From Terrabacter sp. Ter38 (lineage in GTDB: Bacteria; Actinomycetota; Actinomycetes; Actinomycetales; Dermatophilaceae): a DNA stretch of 64,000 nt. The translations under genes and the position numbers were made by a program. The stretch is taken from the NCBI RefSeq assembly GCF_024519435.1, contig NZ_JALJRZ010000005.1, positions 1 through 64,000 on the forward strand, written 5' to 3'. How positions within the stretch are numbered: the first letter of the stretch is position 1; every line of letters begins with the position of its first letter. The notes under the pieces are model-generated. The model had not been told where the DNA came from. It saw only the letters and a list, made by a program, of their open reading frames with translations, and made no database searches. Positions 31,570-40,628 of the stretch are shown in pieces.

Positions 31570-32858
31570 CCACCTGGCTGGTCATCGCCGCGTTCGTCGG
31601 GGCGTACGTCTTGATCGCCACCGAACGGATCCACCGGGTGGCGGCGGCGCTCGGCGGCGCGGCGGCGATGGTCTTGCTCGGCGCGGTCAACGCGAGCACC
31701 GCGTTCTTCAGCGAGGAGACCGGGGTCGACTGGAACGTCATCTTCCTGCTGCTCGGGATGATGATCATCGTCAGCATCGTCAAGAAGACCGGGGTGTTCG
31801 AGTACCTCGCCATCTGGTCGGCCAAGAGGGCTCGGGGCCGGCCCTTCGCGGTGATGGTGATGCTGATCGTGATCACAGCCCTGGCATCGGCGCTGCTCGA
31901 CAACGTCACGACGGTGCTGCTGGTGGCCCCGGTGACCCTGCTGGTGTGCGACCGACTGGGGGTCTCCCCGATCCCGTTCCTGATCGCGGAGGCGATGGCC
32001 TCGAACATCGGCGGCACGGCCACCTTGATCGGTGACCCGCCGAACATCATCATCGCCAGCCGGTCCGGGCTCGGCTTCAACGACTTCCTGATCAACCTGG
32101 CGCCGGTGATCATCGTGCTGGTCGGTGCGCTGGTGCTGCTTTGCCGGTGGCTGTTCCGTTCGGCCTTCGTCTACGACGAGAAGCGAGCTGCGCGAGTGAT
32201 GCGGCTCGACGAACGCGACGTCATCAAGGACAAGGGCCTGCTGGTGCAGTGCGGGATCGTGTTGTCCCTGGTGATGGTCGGCTTCATCGCCCATGGTGCG
32301 CTCGACATCGACCCGTCGCTGGTCGCCCTGCTGGGTGCGGGGGCTCTCGTGGCCGTGTCCCGGACGCAGCCGGGGGAGTTCCTCGACGAGGTCGAGTGGA
32401 TGACGCTGGTCTTCTTCATGGGTCTGTTCGTGATGGTCGGCGCGCTGGTCGAGGTCGGGGCGATCGCCAGCGTCGGGACCTGGCTCGCCGACGCGGTTGG
32501 CGACAACTACCTGCTCGCCGGAACCGGGCTGATCTTCGGCTCCGCGGCCTTGTCCGGGGTCATCGACAACATCCCCTTCGTGGCCACACTCGCCCCCATC
32601 GTCAAGGACCTCGTGGACGCCGGAGGCGGGTCCGATCAGGCCACCTCGATGTGGTGGGCGCTCGCCCTCGGGTCGGACCTCGGCGGAAACGCCACTGCGG
32701 TCGGAGCCAGCGCCAACGTGGTGATCATCGGCATCGCCGCACGCAACGGCCACCCGATCTCCTTCTGGCACTTCACCAAGTACGGCTTGGTCGTCACCGC
32801 GGTCACGGTCACGATCGCCTGGGCCTACTTCGCTCTGAGGTACGTCGCCCTCGCGTGA
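31566..32858 (+). CDS. ArsB/NhaD-family ion transporter (SLC13/CitT-like)
   Basis: 430 residues with about eleven helices. LDNVTTVLLVAPVTLLVCDRLG and IGGTATLIGDPPNIIIASRSGLGFNDF are the two re-entrant signature regions of the ArsB/NhaD group, repeated in the second half as IDNIPFVATLAPIVKDL and GSDLGGNATAVGASANVV. Known members export arsenite or exchange Na+/H+. Coupled to a CBS protein. No arsenic-resistance gene is nearby, so the substrate is open. Confidence 0.88.
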   Translation: MTTWLVIAAFVGAYVLIATERIHRVAAALGGAAAMVLLGAVNASTAFFSEETGVDWNVIFLLLGMMIIVSIVKKTGVFEYLAIWSAKRARGRPFAVMVMLIVITALASALLDNVTTVLLVAPVTLLVCDRLGVSPIPFLIAEAMASNIGGTATLIGDPPNIIIASRSGLGFNDFLINLAPVIIVLVGALVLLCRWLFRSAFVYDEKRAARVMRLDERDVIKDKGLLVQCGIVLSLVMVGFIAHGALDIDPSLVALLGAGALVAVSRTQPGEFLDEVEWMTLVFFMGLFVMVGALVEVGAIASVGTWLADAVGDNYLLAGTGLIFGSAALSGVIDNIPFVATLAPIVKDLVDAGGGSDQATSMWWALALGSDLGGNATAVGASANVVIIGIAARNGHPISFWHFTKYGLVVTAVTVTIAWAYFALRYVALA

Positions 32859-33032
32859 GCCCTCATGGACGGGCAGCGTCCGGGACGCCCGGCGAGGCGT
32901 CGGTGCGGCGTCAACGGTCGTGGTCGGCACGCTGCCACCACACCACGGTCACGATGCCCAGCACAGGATCGGCAGACACGTCCCCTTCCTGGATCCGGTC
33001 TCCGGTGATGGGGTGGCTCACCCGGTGGGCGG

Positions 33033-34277
33033 TCATGGGCTGTGGCAGCAGTTTCGTCCTGCAGGTGGCAGCGCCAGAGCCACGAGCGCGGCAAGTCCGG
33101 CGCCGGTGATGGCACTGGAAGATGGCTGGGCCCACACCGACGCGTGCGTCGACGCAACGGTCGCCAGGCTCGAGGCCGAAGCCCCTAGCGAGACAGCCAG
33201 AACCCCGGCCCCGACGACGCGACGACCGAGCCGCCAGCACAGCACTCCGGCTGCCGGAAGCAGGAGCCAGTGGTGCGACCACGAGATCGGTGAGATGAGC
33301 AGCCCGGTCAGGGCGCTGACGATGACGCCGTTGATCGGTGGTCCGGTCCGGTGCCGACGCAGGACGATGACCGCCACGCCGATCGCGAGCACACTTCCGA
33401 GAAGCCAGGCGCTCGTGGACCACGACGGGCTCAGACGCGTCGCGGCCCCGAGCAGGGACTGGTTGTCGGCGAATCCAGGAGCCCCGACCCGACCTGTGTC
33501 GACGACGAGGTCGCGCCAGAACGACACGGTTTCCCTCGGCAACGCCAGTGCGCCTGCGAGCACAGTCAGTCCGAAGCCGAGTCCGACTCGGGCGGCGGCG
33601 GCGCGTTCCCGTCGCACGACAAGGTGGAGCAGGAAGACCAGCGGTGTCAGCTTGAGTCCTGCGGCCAGTCCCGTCAGCCAGCCACGCCACCGCGGGGGCA
33701 CCACGAGGAGATCGAGGAGGACCAGTCCCACCACGAGGCCGTTGACCTGGCCGAGGTGCAGTCCCCGTAGCACGGGCTCGCTCGCAAGAGCGATGGCCAC
33801 GACGATGGGCAGCCGGTGTCCACGCAGATCGCCGCGTTCCTGCTGGCTGGCGCGGGCATTCGTCACGCTTGCGGCTTGCGACGAGTTCCACGCCGCCGCA
33901 GCGGCTGCTGCGGCCGCCGTGACCGTCGAGAGGCCGAGCACGACGACGGCTGCGGCGGGGGCGATCGCGGCGCCCGCAGCGAGAACGGCGGCGAAGGGCG
34001 GGTAGGTGAAGGGCAGCTCGGGGCGGGCAGCATACGGGTCCTGTCCCGTCAGCCAGCGATCGCCGGCGCGCCGGTACACGTCCAGGTCGACCAGGTCGCC
34101 GCGCGCAGCGACGGCGAGCGCCACGGTGAACGCACCCACGAGGAGCACGACGGACGGCCAGCGAGGCCTGGACCCGTCCGTGCGCACATCCGGAACGAGA
34201 CCCGTTCCCGGCGGCGAGCTCCGGGTCGCCGGAGAGAGCGGTGTCGGGGTCCCCGACGGACTCGGCACTGGTCTCAT
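33033..34277 (-). CDS. GT87-family polyprenol-dependent glycosyltransferase (GT-C)
   Basis: About 414 residues with roughly ten helices; the ATG at 34277 or adjacent GTG at 34280 both overlap the upstream methyltransferase stop. The first extracytoplasmic loop carries DLDVYRRAGDRWLTGQDPYA and FTYPPFAAVL, the pattern of actinobacterial alpha-mannosyltransferases (DUF2029). A run of Ala (about 120-129) is in a helix. It likely transfers a sugar from polyprenyl phosphate outside the membrane. Last gene of the minus-strand cassette. Confidence 0.85.
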   Translation of the reverse strand: MRPVPSPSGTPTPLSPATRSSPPGTGLVPDVRTDGSRPRWPSVVLLVGAFTVALAVAARGDLVDLDVYRRAGDRWLTGQDPYAARPELPFTYPPFAAVLAAGAAIAPAAAVVVLGLSTVTAAAAAAAAAWNSSQAASVTNARASQQERGDLRGHRLPIVVAIALASEPVLRGLHLGQVNGLVVGLVLLDLLVVPPRWRGWLTGLAAGLKLTPLVFLLHLVVRRERAAAARVGLGFGLTVLAGALALPRETVSFWRDLVVDTGRVGAPGFADNQSLLGAATRLSPSWSTSAWLLGSVLAIGVAVIVLRRHRTGPPINGVIVSALTGLLISPISWSHHWLLLPAAGVLCWRLGRRVVGAGVLAVSLGASASSLATVASTHASVWAQPSSSAITGAGLAALVALALPPAGRNCCHSP

Positions 34278-35023
34278 CACTCGGGCTGGCCGGCGCGCCG
34301 CAGCAGCACGAACTGCCTCCCGCCGCGGCGGAGTCGCTTGGAAGGGACGAGTCCGTGGGCGACCGCGAGCGACTCGACGACGTGCGTCCCGACGTGGGCC
34401 CAGGGAAACGAGTCGCTGCCGACGTCGCCGTCCTCGCCGTCGACGACGAGCTCTGCGTGGTAGCGATGGTCACGCTCAGGGTCGCAGTCGGTCTCCACCG
34501 CGACCGTGCCGCCGGGCGTGATGAGCTCGGCGCACCGAGCCAGCAGCGCGCCGGGATCTCCACCGATCCCCACGTTGCCGTCGAGGAGAAGCGCCGTCGA
34601 CCAGTGGCCGTCGTCCGGCACGGCGTCGAAGACCGACTGCAGCAGCACCGGACGCCCCGATGCCCGGGCCAGCGCAACGGCAGCGGGGGAGACGTCGATG
34701 CCCAGGGACACCCGACCGCGGCGCATCGCCTCGGCCACCATCCGTCCGGGGCCCGATCCGATGTCGAGCACGGAGCCGCGGGTCCGGGACAGGACCATCC
34801 GGTCGACGCGGTCCGCGTCGGCGAGGAAGCGTCCCACCTCCACGACGCCAGCGTCGATGTGGGTTGTCGGCTCGTCAGGCCGCCCACCGGGCCGGGGGCG
34901 GAGGATCAAGGTGGGGCGTCGTTGGGTCAGGGCGAGCTCGTACGGGCTGGCCCCACCATGACCGAAGTGCACGACGGCGCTGCCGTCGAGCCCGATCGCC
35001 AGCCCGTTTACGGACGCGCTCAC
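34277..35023 (-). CDS. SAM-dependent methyltransferase in glycoconjugate cassette
   Basis: 248 residues from a GTG at 35023 that overlaps the stop of the upstream transferase gene. Motif I VLDIGSGPGRM lies near 85-95, followed by LGIDVSPAAVALA. An unusual N-terminal 80 residues (VNGLAIGLDGSAVVHFG) precede the Rossmann fold. Probably methylates a sugar or carrier intermediate, judged from its neighbours. Confidence 0.82.
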   Translation of the reverse strand: MSASVNGLAIGLDGSAVVHFGHGGASPYELALTQRRPTLILRPRPGGRPDEPTTHIDAGVVEVGRFLADADRVDRMVLSRTRGSVLDIGSGPGRMVAEAMRRGRVSLGIDVSPAAVALARASGRPVLLQSVFDAVPDDGHWSTALLLDGNVGIGGDPGALLARCAELITPGGTVAVETDCDPERDHRYHAELVVDGEDGDVGSDSFPWAHVGTHVVESLAVAHGLVPSKRLRRGGRQFVLLRRAGQPE

Positions 35024-35682
35024 GACGGTACGCCGGCGGTGATGGGGCCGACGGTCGTGACCCCCAGATCGGCCAGCGACCGACGCAACTGCCGCGCGAA
35101 CCGCGTGTGGGGTGCGGCTGCGGCGACGTCGATCGCGTCCGCCACGGTGTCCACGTCGCGCAGCTCCCCGACAGAGCACGTACGCAGCCCCGCCTCGTCG
35201 AGGCGGGATCGGACCTCTGCGCCCGTCGTGTCCAGTGACATCTCGACGCCCCGCACGTGGGCGCCGGTCGGCTCGCGCAGGGCCAGCAGCCAGAAGCCGC
35301 CGTCGGCGGCCTCACCGAACCACGCTTCGACGTCGTCGGGCCACGGGGCCGCAAGGCGGCGCAGGAGTGCCGGGTCAACCTGCGGGGTGTCCATCCCGAT
35401 GAGGACCGTGGGGCCCACGCACACGTCGAAGAGGTGGGCCAGCCGCTCGTCGAACGGTCCGCAGCACTGCGACAGCACGTCGAAGCCCGAGGCGGAGGAC
35501 GGGGGGCGTGCCCCGTCGAAGTAGAGCAGCGGGGTCCCCCCGGCACCCCGCACGGCCGTCAGGGTGTCGTCGAGCGCGGCCTGGGCCACGAGGGCCGCGT
35601 GCACGCGCGTCAGCGGTGGGCACAGTCGCGTCTTGACCCGCCCGGGCAGGCACTCCTTCGCGACGACCACGACGGTGGTCAT
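35020..35682 (-). CDS. DUF2064/TIGR04282-type nucleotidyl- or glycosyltransferase-like protein
   Basis: 220 residues. The N-terminal motif VVVAKECLPGRVKTRLCPPL is the DUF2064 signature (K-x-P-G-x-V-K-T-R-L), in the CofC/GT-A-like fold. LIGMDTPQVDPALLRRLA is the central DTP-type motif and GGFWLLAL the later strand. Overlaps both neighbours by 4 nt. Activity of this family is not established. Confidence 0.85.
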   Translation of the reverse strand: MTTVVVVAKECLPGRVKTRLCPPLTRVHAALVAQAALDDTLTAVRGAGGTPLLYFDGARPPSSASGFDVLSQCCGPFDERLAHLFDVCVGPTVLIGMDTPQVDPALLRRLAAPWPDDVEAWFGEAADGGFWLLALREPTGAHVRGVEMSLDTTGAEVRSRLDEAGLRTCSVGELRDVDTVADAIDVAAAAPHTRFARQLRRSLADLGVTTVGPITAGVPS

Positions 35683-36362
35683 CGGCCCGCCTCGGCGAGG
35701 AGGCGCGACATGTCCGACACCGCCTGGGCGGTGCCGCGCACGGTGCCCGTCACCTTCGAGCGCCCGAGCCTCGGTGCGTACGCCACGTCGACCTCGCGTA
35801 CGCGCCAGCCTGCGGCATGTGCGCGCAGCACCGTCTCGAGGGGGTACCCGCTCCGACGGTCCGTCAGCCCGAGGTCGAGGAGTGCCTCGCGGGCCGCGAC
35901 CCGGATGGGGCCCAGGTCGTGCAGCCGCAGACCCGTGACCTGTCGGATGCGTTGCGCAAGAACACGGTTCGCAACCTGGGCGTGCAGCGGCCAACTCCCA
36001 CGTGCCGTCGGTCGACGGCGCCCGAGGACGAGCTCGGCGTCGCCGTCGAGCACGATGTCGGCGAGCTGCACCACGTCAGCGGGATCGAGAGAGCCGTCGG
36101 CGTCACAGAACGCGACCAAGGGCGCCGTTGCGGCGAGGAGGCCGGCGTGGGCGGCGGCCCCATAGCCGCGGCGCCGCTCGCGGATCACGAGGGCGCCGAG
36201 GGCTGCGGCGATGTCAGGGCTACCGTCCGTGGAGCCGTTGTCGACGACGACCGCCCGGCAGCTTCGGGGCACGGCGGCGAGCACGCCGGGCAGGGCCTGC
36301 GCCTCGTCGAGACACGGCAGGATGATGTCGACGAGAGTGGGACGTGGCGATGACGGGTTCAC
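35679..36362 (-). CDS. family 2 glycosyltransferase
   Basis: 227 residues from a GTG at 36362; a GTG at 36383 is an alternative. GT-A fold with VDIILPCLDEAQALP, VVVDNGSTDGS and the metal-binding CDADGS. TVRGTAQAVSDM near the C-terminus resembles dolichyl-phosphate-sugar synthase-like enzymes. It probably loads a nucleotide sugar onto a polyprenyl carrier used by the GT-C enzymes on either side of the cassette. Confidence 0.87.
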   Translation of the reverse strand: MNPSSPRPTLVDIILPCLDEAQALPGVLAAVPRSCRAVVVDNGSTDGSPDIAAALGALVIRERRRGYGAAAHAGLLAATAPLVAFCDADGSLDPADVVQLADIVLDGDAELVLGRRRPTARGSWPLHAQVANRVLAQRIRQVTGLRLHDLGPIRVAAREALLDLGLTDRRSGYPLETVLRAHAAGWRVREVDVAYAPRLGRSKVTGTVRGTAQAVSDMSRLLAEAGR

Positions 36363-36409
36363 CCTCCCGACGCTAGGAGTCACGGCCTCACCCAGATCTT
36401 TCGTAGGTC

Positions 36410-36838
36410 TTACGAACTGCGGACGGTCGAGCGTCGTTGAGCGACAAGGACTCCGAGAGCCGTCAGCACAGCCAGTCCGAGCCACACGCCGGCGAGCACG
36501 GCGGCGTAGGGTCGGGTCAGCACGGTGGGGTTGAAGGTGCCTCGCCACTGGGCGACGACCGCCGGGACGGTGATCAGAGTCAGTACGACCCCGACGACGA
36601 CGCCGACCCGGATGACGCCGCGCGACGCGGGGGCCAGTGCCGCACCGCGACGTTCGAGCGCCCGGGACAGCACCGCACCGCCCGGCGCCAGGAGCGCGTC
36701 GTGGAGGGCGATCGCGCCGGCGAGCCACACCGCCATCCCGACGAGCTGGGCGATGCCGAGAGCCCGCCAGGCCTCGACCGCGCCCACCCCGACGAGACCG
36801 ATCCCGGCAACGAGCAGGGCAGCACGGCTCGAACGCAT
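36410..36838 (-). CDS. small four-helix membrane protein
   Basis: 142 residues, four hydrophobic helices (about 7-22, 29-47, 74-92, 110-130). Its ATG overlaps the stop of the molybdopterin enzyme gene (TGATG), so it belongs to the same operon. No family recognised; may be a membrane partner of the redox pair. Confidence 0.65.
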   Translation of the reverse strand: MRSSRAALLVAGIGLVGVGAVEAWRALGIAQLVGMAVWLAGAIALHDALLAPGGAVLSRALERRGAALAPASRGVIRVGVVVGVVLTLITVPAVVAQWRGTFNPTVLTRPYAAVLAGVWLGLAVLTALGVLVAQRRSTVRSS

Positions 36839-37470
36839 CACAGCACCTCGATCTCGGAGAGCCACTTCGTCTGGAGGACGCCCGGTCGTCCCGGGGCGAT
36901 GACCCGCGCGGGGTAGCCGTGCTCGAGGTCGAGCGGCTGACCCGCGATGCCGAGGGCGACGAGCGTCAGGGGGTCGGCGACATACGACGCCGGCATCTCG
37001 GTCACGCGGTAGGCCCCGCTGCGCTCGAGGCTCGTCAGGCGCAGGGCGGAGCCGTCGGGTGCACCCGCCGCGGCCAGCAGGTCCCGGACAGGCACGCCGT
37101 CCCACGTGGCGGTGGCGCTCCAGCCCTCGACGCACGCGATGGGCAGCTCGGAGCGAGACTGGGGCAGCGCGAGCAGCTCCTGGCGCGAGAACTCACGCTG
37201 CGCGGAGCCGACGAGCACCGTCAGCCGCCAGGCCCGGTCGCGGGCCGTCGAGAGGACCCCTGCCTGCGCCGCCGTGCGGTTGACGGGGATCCCCTGCGGT
37301 CCGACCCGCGGGTCGCGTGGGGCGAGGAGTGCGAGCGGCGCCAGGCCGGGGACGGTCTGCCCTGCGGTGAGAAGCGCGGCGGTCGCGGCCCCGAGCCCGG
37401 TGGCCGCGAGGAGCGTCCGCCTCGACACGCGCCCAGTTGCCGCGCCGCGATCTATCTCATCGTCGCTCAA
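36838..37470 (-). CDS. molybdopterin-dependent oxidoreductase, sulfite-oxidase fold, Tat-exported
   Basis: 210 residues from a TTG at 37470 with GGAGG 9 nt upstream and a TTGA overlap with the cytochrome gene stop. A Tat signal (SRRTLLAATGLGAATAALL) precedes the Mo-cofactor domain. The domain includes PIACVEGW, whose Cys is the expected molybdenum ligand, and the GYPARVIAPGRPG loop. Shorter than full sulfite oxidase. Its partner is the cytochrome b at 37467, a YedY/YedZ-like arrangement outside the membrane. Confidence 0.86.
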   Translation of the reverse strand: MSDDEIDRGAATGRVSRRTLLAATGLGAATAALLTAGQTVPGLAPLALLAPRDPRVGPQGIPVNRTAAQAGVLSTARDRAWRLTVLVGSAQREFSRQELLALPQSRSELPIACVEGWSATATWDGVPVRDLLAAAGAPDGSALRLTSLERSGAYRVTEMPASYVADPLTLVALGIAGQPLDLEHGYPARVIAPGRPGVLQTKWLSEIEVL

Positions 37471-38039
37471 CGCGATCCGCCTCCGGCCCGCCAGTGCCTG
37501 ACGATGAGCGGCAGCTTGACCGCGAGGTGGACGAGGAGCGCGCCGACCATGACCCAGGCGAGCGCGTAGTGCGTCTCCCGGAACGGGAACGGCCACGGGT
37601 ACCACTGGTAGGTGTTGACGAGGCCGATGAGCGGCTGGAGCACGCTCGTCGACACGAGGAGCGCGACGGACAGTCGCTCGATGCCGTTGACCGGTGACGT
37701 GACCGGCGGCCACTCGAAGAGTTTCGGGTAGACGACCCAGAGCTTGGCGAGGACGAGCGGGAGCATGACGGTGCCGAGCAGGACGTGAGTGCCCTGGGTC
37801 CACTGGTAGAGCGTCGACGGCCGCGTCGGCAGGGGCAGCCATTCCGGAGGCTCCTGGAGCAGGTGGCTCCACAGCCCGGTCAGGAAGACGAGGATCACGA
37901 CGCCACCGAGCAGCCGCCCGATGACGACGGCCTGGCGCGTCGTCCGGGCCGGCGAGTCGAGCCCGCGACGAACTGCCTCGAGCCGTGGCACGACGGTGTC
38001 GTCGATCCGTTCAGTCAGTCTGGTCACGTCGCCCAGCAT
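37467..38039 (-). CDS. membrane cytochrome b subunit
   Basis: About 190 residues from the ATG at 38039 (a GTG at 38072 is possible). Four helices containing His in TGLWSHLL, QGTHVLLG, ETHYALAW and ALLVHLAV, the pattern of di-heme b-type cytochromes such as MsrQ/thiosulfate-reductase subunits. First gene of the minus-strand cassette and the probable electron partner of the molybdopterin protein. Confidence 0.8.
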   Translation of the reverse strand: MLGDVTRLTERIDDTVVPRLEAVRRGLDSPARTTRQAVVIGRLLGGVVILVFLTGLWSHLLQEPPEWLPLPTRPSTLYQWTQGTHVLLGTVMLPLVLAKLWVVYPKLFEWPPVTSPVNGIERLSVALLVSTSVLQPLIGLVNTYQWYPWPFPFRETHYALAWVMVGALLVHLAVKLPLIVRHWRAGGGSR

Positions 38040-38142
38040 CCGCGGCGCAGTGCGGGGGAGACCATGACGCACTCCTTACGATCCGCGAACGCCGCTGTCG
38101 CGTCGGCGCTTTCGCGCCCTCGACGAGGCCACTATCGGTCGG

Positions 38143-39552
38143 GTGAGAGCTGCCCTGACCACCGCGCTGCTCGCGGCCCTCGTCGCGGTGACAGCGCGCG
38201 CGACGGCCACCGAGTCGATCTTCGACGGTGCGAGCGGGGTGCCGTTGCTCGGTTGGACCGCCGGCGCGTGGCTGCTCTTCGGCCTGGCCTGGCTGGCCGT
38301 GCGACGCGTCCCGCGCAGGGCAGCGTCGGTCCTCGTCCTCGGGGGTACCGTGGCCCTCGGGCTGGCAGCCATGGCCGGCCCACCCAACACGAGCACCGAC
38401 TCGGCTCGGTACGCCTGGGACGGCATCGTCAGCGATGCCGGAACCTCGCCGTACGCGTACGCCCCCGTCGCTGACGCCCTCGACGGCCTGCGGGTGCCGT
38501 GGCTCTACCCCGAGCCGGCCCCCGCCGCGGACGGCACACCCCGGTGCACCGGCGCCCGTGTCGCCTCGACACGGACCGTCCCGGACGGCGACCTGCTCTG
38601 CACGACCCTCAACCGCCCGGCCGTCCCGACGATCTACCCTCCTACCGCGCAGGCGTGGTTCGCCGTCGTGCGCGCACCCGTCGACGTTCACGCGACATGG
38701 TGGCCCATGCAGGCCGGTGGAGTGGTGCTCGTCGTCGTGGTGACGCTCCTGCTCATGCGCCTGCTCGCGCGACGAGGTCTCGACCCCGGGGCAGCGGCGT
38801 GGTGGGGCTGGTGCCCGTTCGTCGCGTCCGAGGCCGTGACGAACTCGCACGTCGACACCCTCGGGGTCGCCTTCGTCGTCGCAGCAACCCTCGTGGCCGT
38901 CCCGCCGCCCGGGTCGACCCCGCGCTCCACCAGGCGACGCGCCACCGCCGCCGGGGTGCTGCTCGGGCTGGCCGCCACCGTGAAGTTCGTGCCCGTCGTG
39001 GCGGCGCTGCCGCTGGCCCGCCGACGGCCGCTGTACGTCGTCGCCTCCGCGGCCGCCACCGTGGTCGCCGTCTACGTCCCTCACGTCGTCGCCACGGGAG
39101 GCCAGGTGGTCGGCTACCTGCCGGGCTACCTCAAGGAGCAGGGCTACGAGGGCGGCGACGGCTTCACGCTGACCGGGCTGCTCCTCAGCGGCCCTGCGAG
39201 CACCGCGCTGTCGGTCGTCGCACTCGTCACCGTCGCTGCACTCCAGTGGCGGTTCACCGACCCCGACGACCCGTGGACGGCGCAGCTCGTCGGCGCCGGC
39301 GCGATGCTGCTCGTCGTCAGCTCGCCCTTCCCCTGGTACGCCCTCGTCCTCGTGCCTTTCATCGCCCTGACCCGTCGTTGGGAGTGGTTCGTCGTGCCCC
39401 TGCTCATGTCAGCGCACCTGCTCGTGCCAGGCGTGGCCGTCCTGCGCGCGGTCATCCCGGTCGCCGTGGCCGTCGTCGTCGCCGGCTGGCTCGTGCGGCG
39501 CCGGCCCCAGAGCGACGACGCCGCACCAGCACTCGAGGAGGTGACCGCATGA
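38143..39552 (+). CDS. GT-C membrane glycosyltransferase (DUF2029/GT87-like)
   Basis: 469 residues with about eleven helices and a GTG start. The first large loop carries DSARYAWDGIVSDAGTSPYAYAP and the later NRPAVPTIYPPTAQAWF, typical of polyprenyl-phosphate-dependent mannosyl/arabinosyl-type enzymes. Divergent from the cytochrome/Mo/GT cassette and overlapping the epimerase gene by 4 nt. Likely transfers the sugar made by that epimerase. Confidence 0.85.
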   Translation: MRAALTTALLAALVAVTARATATESIFDGASGVPLLGWTAGAWLLFGLAWLAVRRVPRRAASVLVLGGTVALGLAAMAGPPNTSTDSARYAWDGIVSDAGTSPYAYAPVADALDGLRVPWLYPEPAPAADGTPRCTGARVASTRTVPDGDLLCTTLNRPAVPTIYPPTAQAWFAVVRAPVDVHATWWPMQAGGVVLVVVVTLLLMRLLARRGLDPGAAAWWGWCPFVASEAVTNSHVDTLGVAFVVAATLVAVPPPGSTPRSTRRRATAAGVLLGLAATVKFVPVVAALPLARRRPLYVVASAAATVVAVYVPHVVATGGQVVGYLPGYLKEQGYEGGDGFTLTGLLLSGPASTALSVVALVTVAALQWRFTDPDDPWTAQLVGAGAMLLVVSSPFPWYALVLVPFIALTRRWEWFVVPLLMSAHLLVPGVAVLRAVIPVAVAVVVAGWLVRRRPQSDDAAPALEEVTA

Positions 39553-40628
39553 CGATCCTCGTGACCGGAGGGGCTGGCTTCATCGGCTCGCATGTCGTCG
39601 AGGCGCTCGTGCGTGCCGGCCACGGGGTCCGCGTCCTCGACTCGCTCCGCGCAGACGTGCACGGCCCGGATCCCGACCTCGCGCCGATCACGCTCCCTGG
39701 CGTCGATCTGGTCGTCGGCGACGTCACCTCCCCCAGCGCTGTCGCCGCCGCCGTCGACGGTTGTGACGCCGCCGTGCACCTCGCCGCGAAGGTCGGCCTC
39801 GGCGTCGACTTCGCCGACACCACGGACTACGTCCACACCAACACGATGGGCACCGCGGTACTGCTCGCTGCGCTGGCCGACACCGGCATCCGTCGTCTCG
39901 TGCTCGCCTCCTCGATGGTGGTGTACGGCGACGGTGACTACCTCGACGACACCGGGCGCCTCGTGCGGCCAGCACCGCGCCGGATGGAGGATCTCGAGGC
40001 TGGACGGTTCGACCCGACCGGACCCGCCGGCGAACCGCTCATCCCGACCCTCGTCGACGAGACCTCGCGGCTCGACCCCCAGAACGTGTACGCCGCGACG
40101 AAGCTTCACCAGGAGCACCTGTCGGAGGCCTGGGCCCGCTCCACCGCTGGCCGAGCAGTGGCCCTTCGCTTTCACAATGTCTACGGACCACGGATGCCGA
40201 TGAACACGCCGTACGCCGGTGTCGCCTCGATCTTCCGTTCGGCCGTCGAGCGCCGGGAGGCACCGACCGTCCTCGAGGACGGGGCGCAGCGACGCGACCT
40301 CGTCCACGTGCGCGACGTCGCCGACGCCGTGGTCGCCGGGCTCGACGCGACCACGCACGCTGCAACCGGGTCGCTGGCGGCATACAACGTCGGAAGCGGC
40401 ATCGTCCACACCATCGGGCAGCTCGCGGATGCCGTCAGCCGAGCCGGGGGTGGGCCCGCCCCGGTCGTGACCGGCCGCTACCGGATCGGCGACGTCCGGC
40501 ACATCACGGCGAGCTCGGAACGGATCGCCGCGGAACTCGGGTGGCGTGCCCGCATCGGCTTCACCGAGGGAATGAGAGAGTTTGCTCTCGCTCCGCTGCG
40601 GCAGCGATCAGGGTCCGCTCAGAGGTGA
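39549..40628 (+). CDS. NAD-dependent nucleotide-sugar epimerase/dehydratase
   Basis: 359 residues, extended SDR. TGGAGFIGSH is at 6-15, catalytic Tyr-Lys in NVYAATK, and the substrate-side motif ALRFHNVYGPRMP is present. HVRDVADAVVAGLD near 255 is typical of UDP- or dTDP-sugar epimerases. AUG overlaps the GT-C stop. Supplies a modified nucleotide sugar for the cassette. Confidence 0.9.
   Translation: MTILVTGGAGFIGSHVVEALVRAGHGVRVLDSLRADVHGPDPDLAPITLPGVDLVVGDVTSPSAVAAAVDGCDAAVHLAAKVGLGVDFADTTDYVHTNTMGTAVLLAALADTGIRRLVLASSMVVYGDGDYLDDTGRLVRPAPRRMEDLEAGRFDPTGPAGEPLIPTLVDETSRLDPQNVYAATKLHQEHLSEAWARSTAGRAVALRFHNVYGPRMPMNTPYAGVASIFRSAVERREAPTVLEDGAQRRDLVHVRDVADAVVAGLDATTHAATGSLAAYNVGSGIVHTIGQLADAVSRAGGGPAPVVTGRYRIGDVRHITASSERIAAELGWRARIGFTEGMREFALAPLRQRSGSAQR

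Noticed and set aside
36400-36416. TTCGTA-N5-TACGAA dyad
   Set aside because: It overlaps the end of a coding region, only 6-bp arms, no second copy seen, and no promoter beside it.
38127-38140. CTATCG half-site upstream of the GT-C gene
   Set aside because: The second arm is absent, so it does not match the dyad shared by the two transporter promoters.
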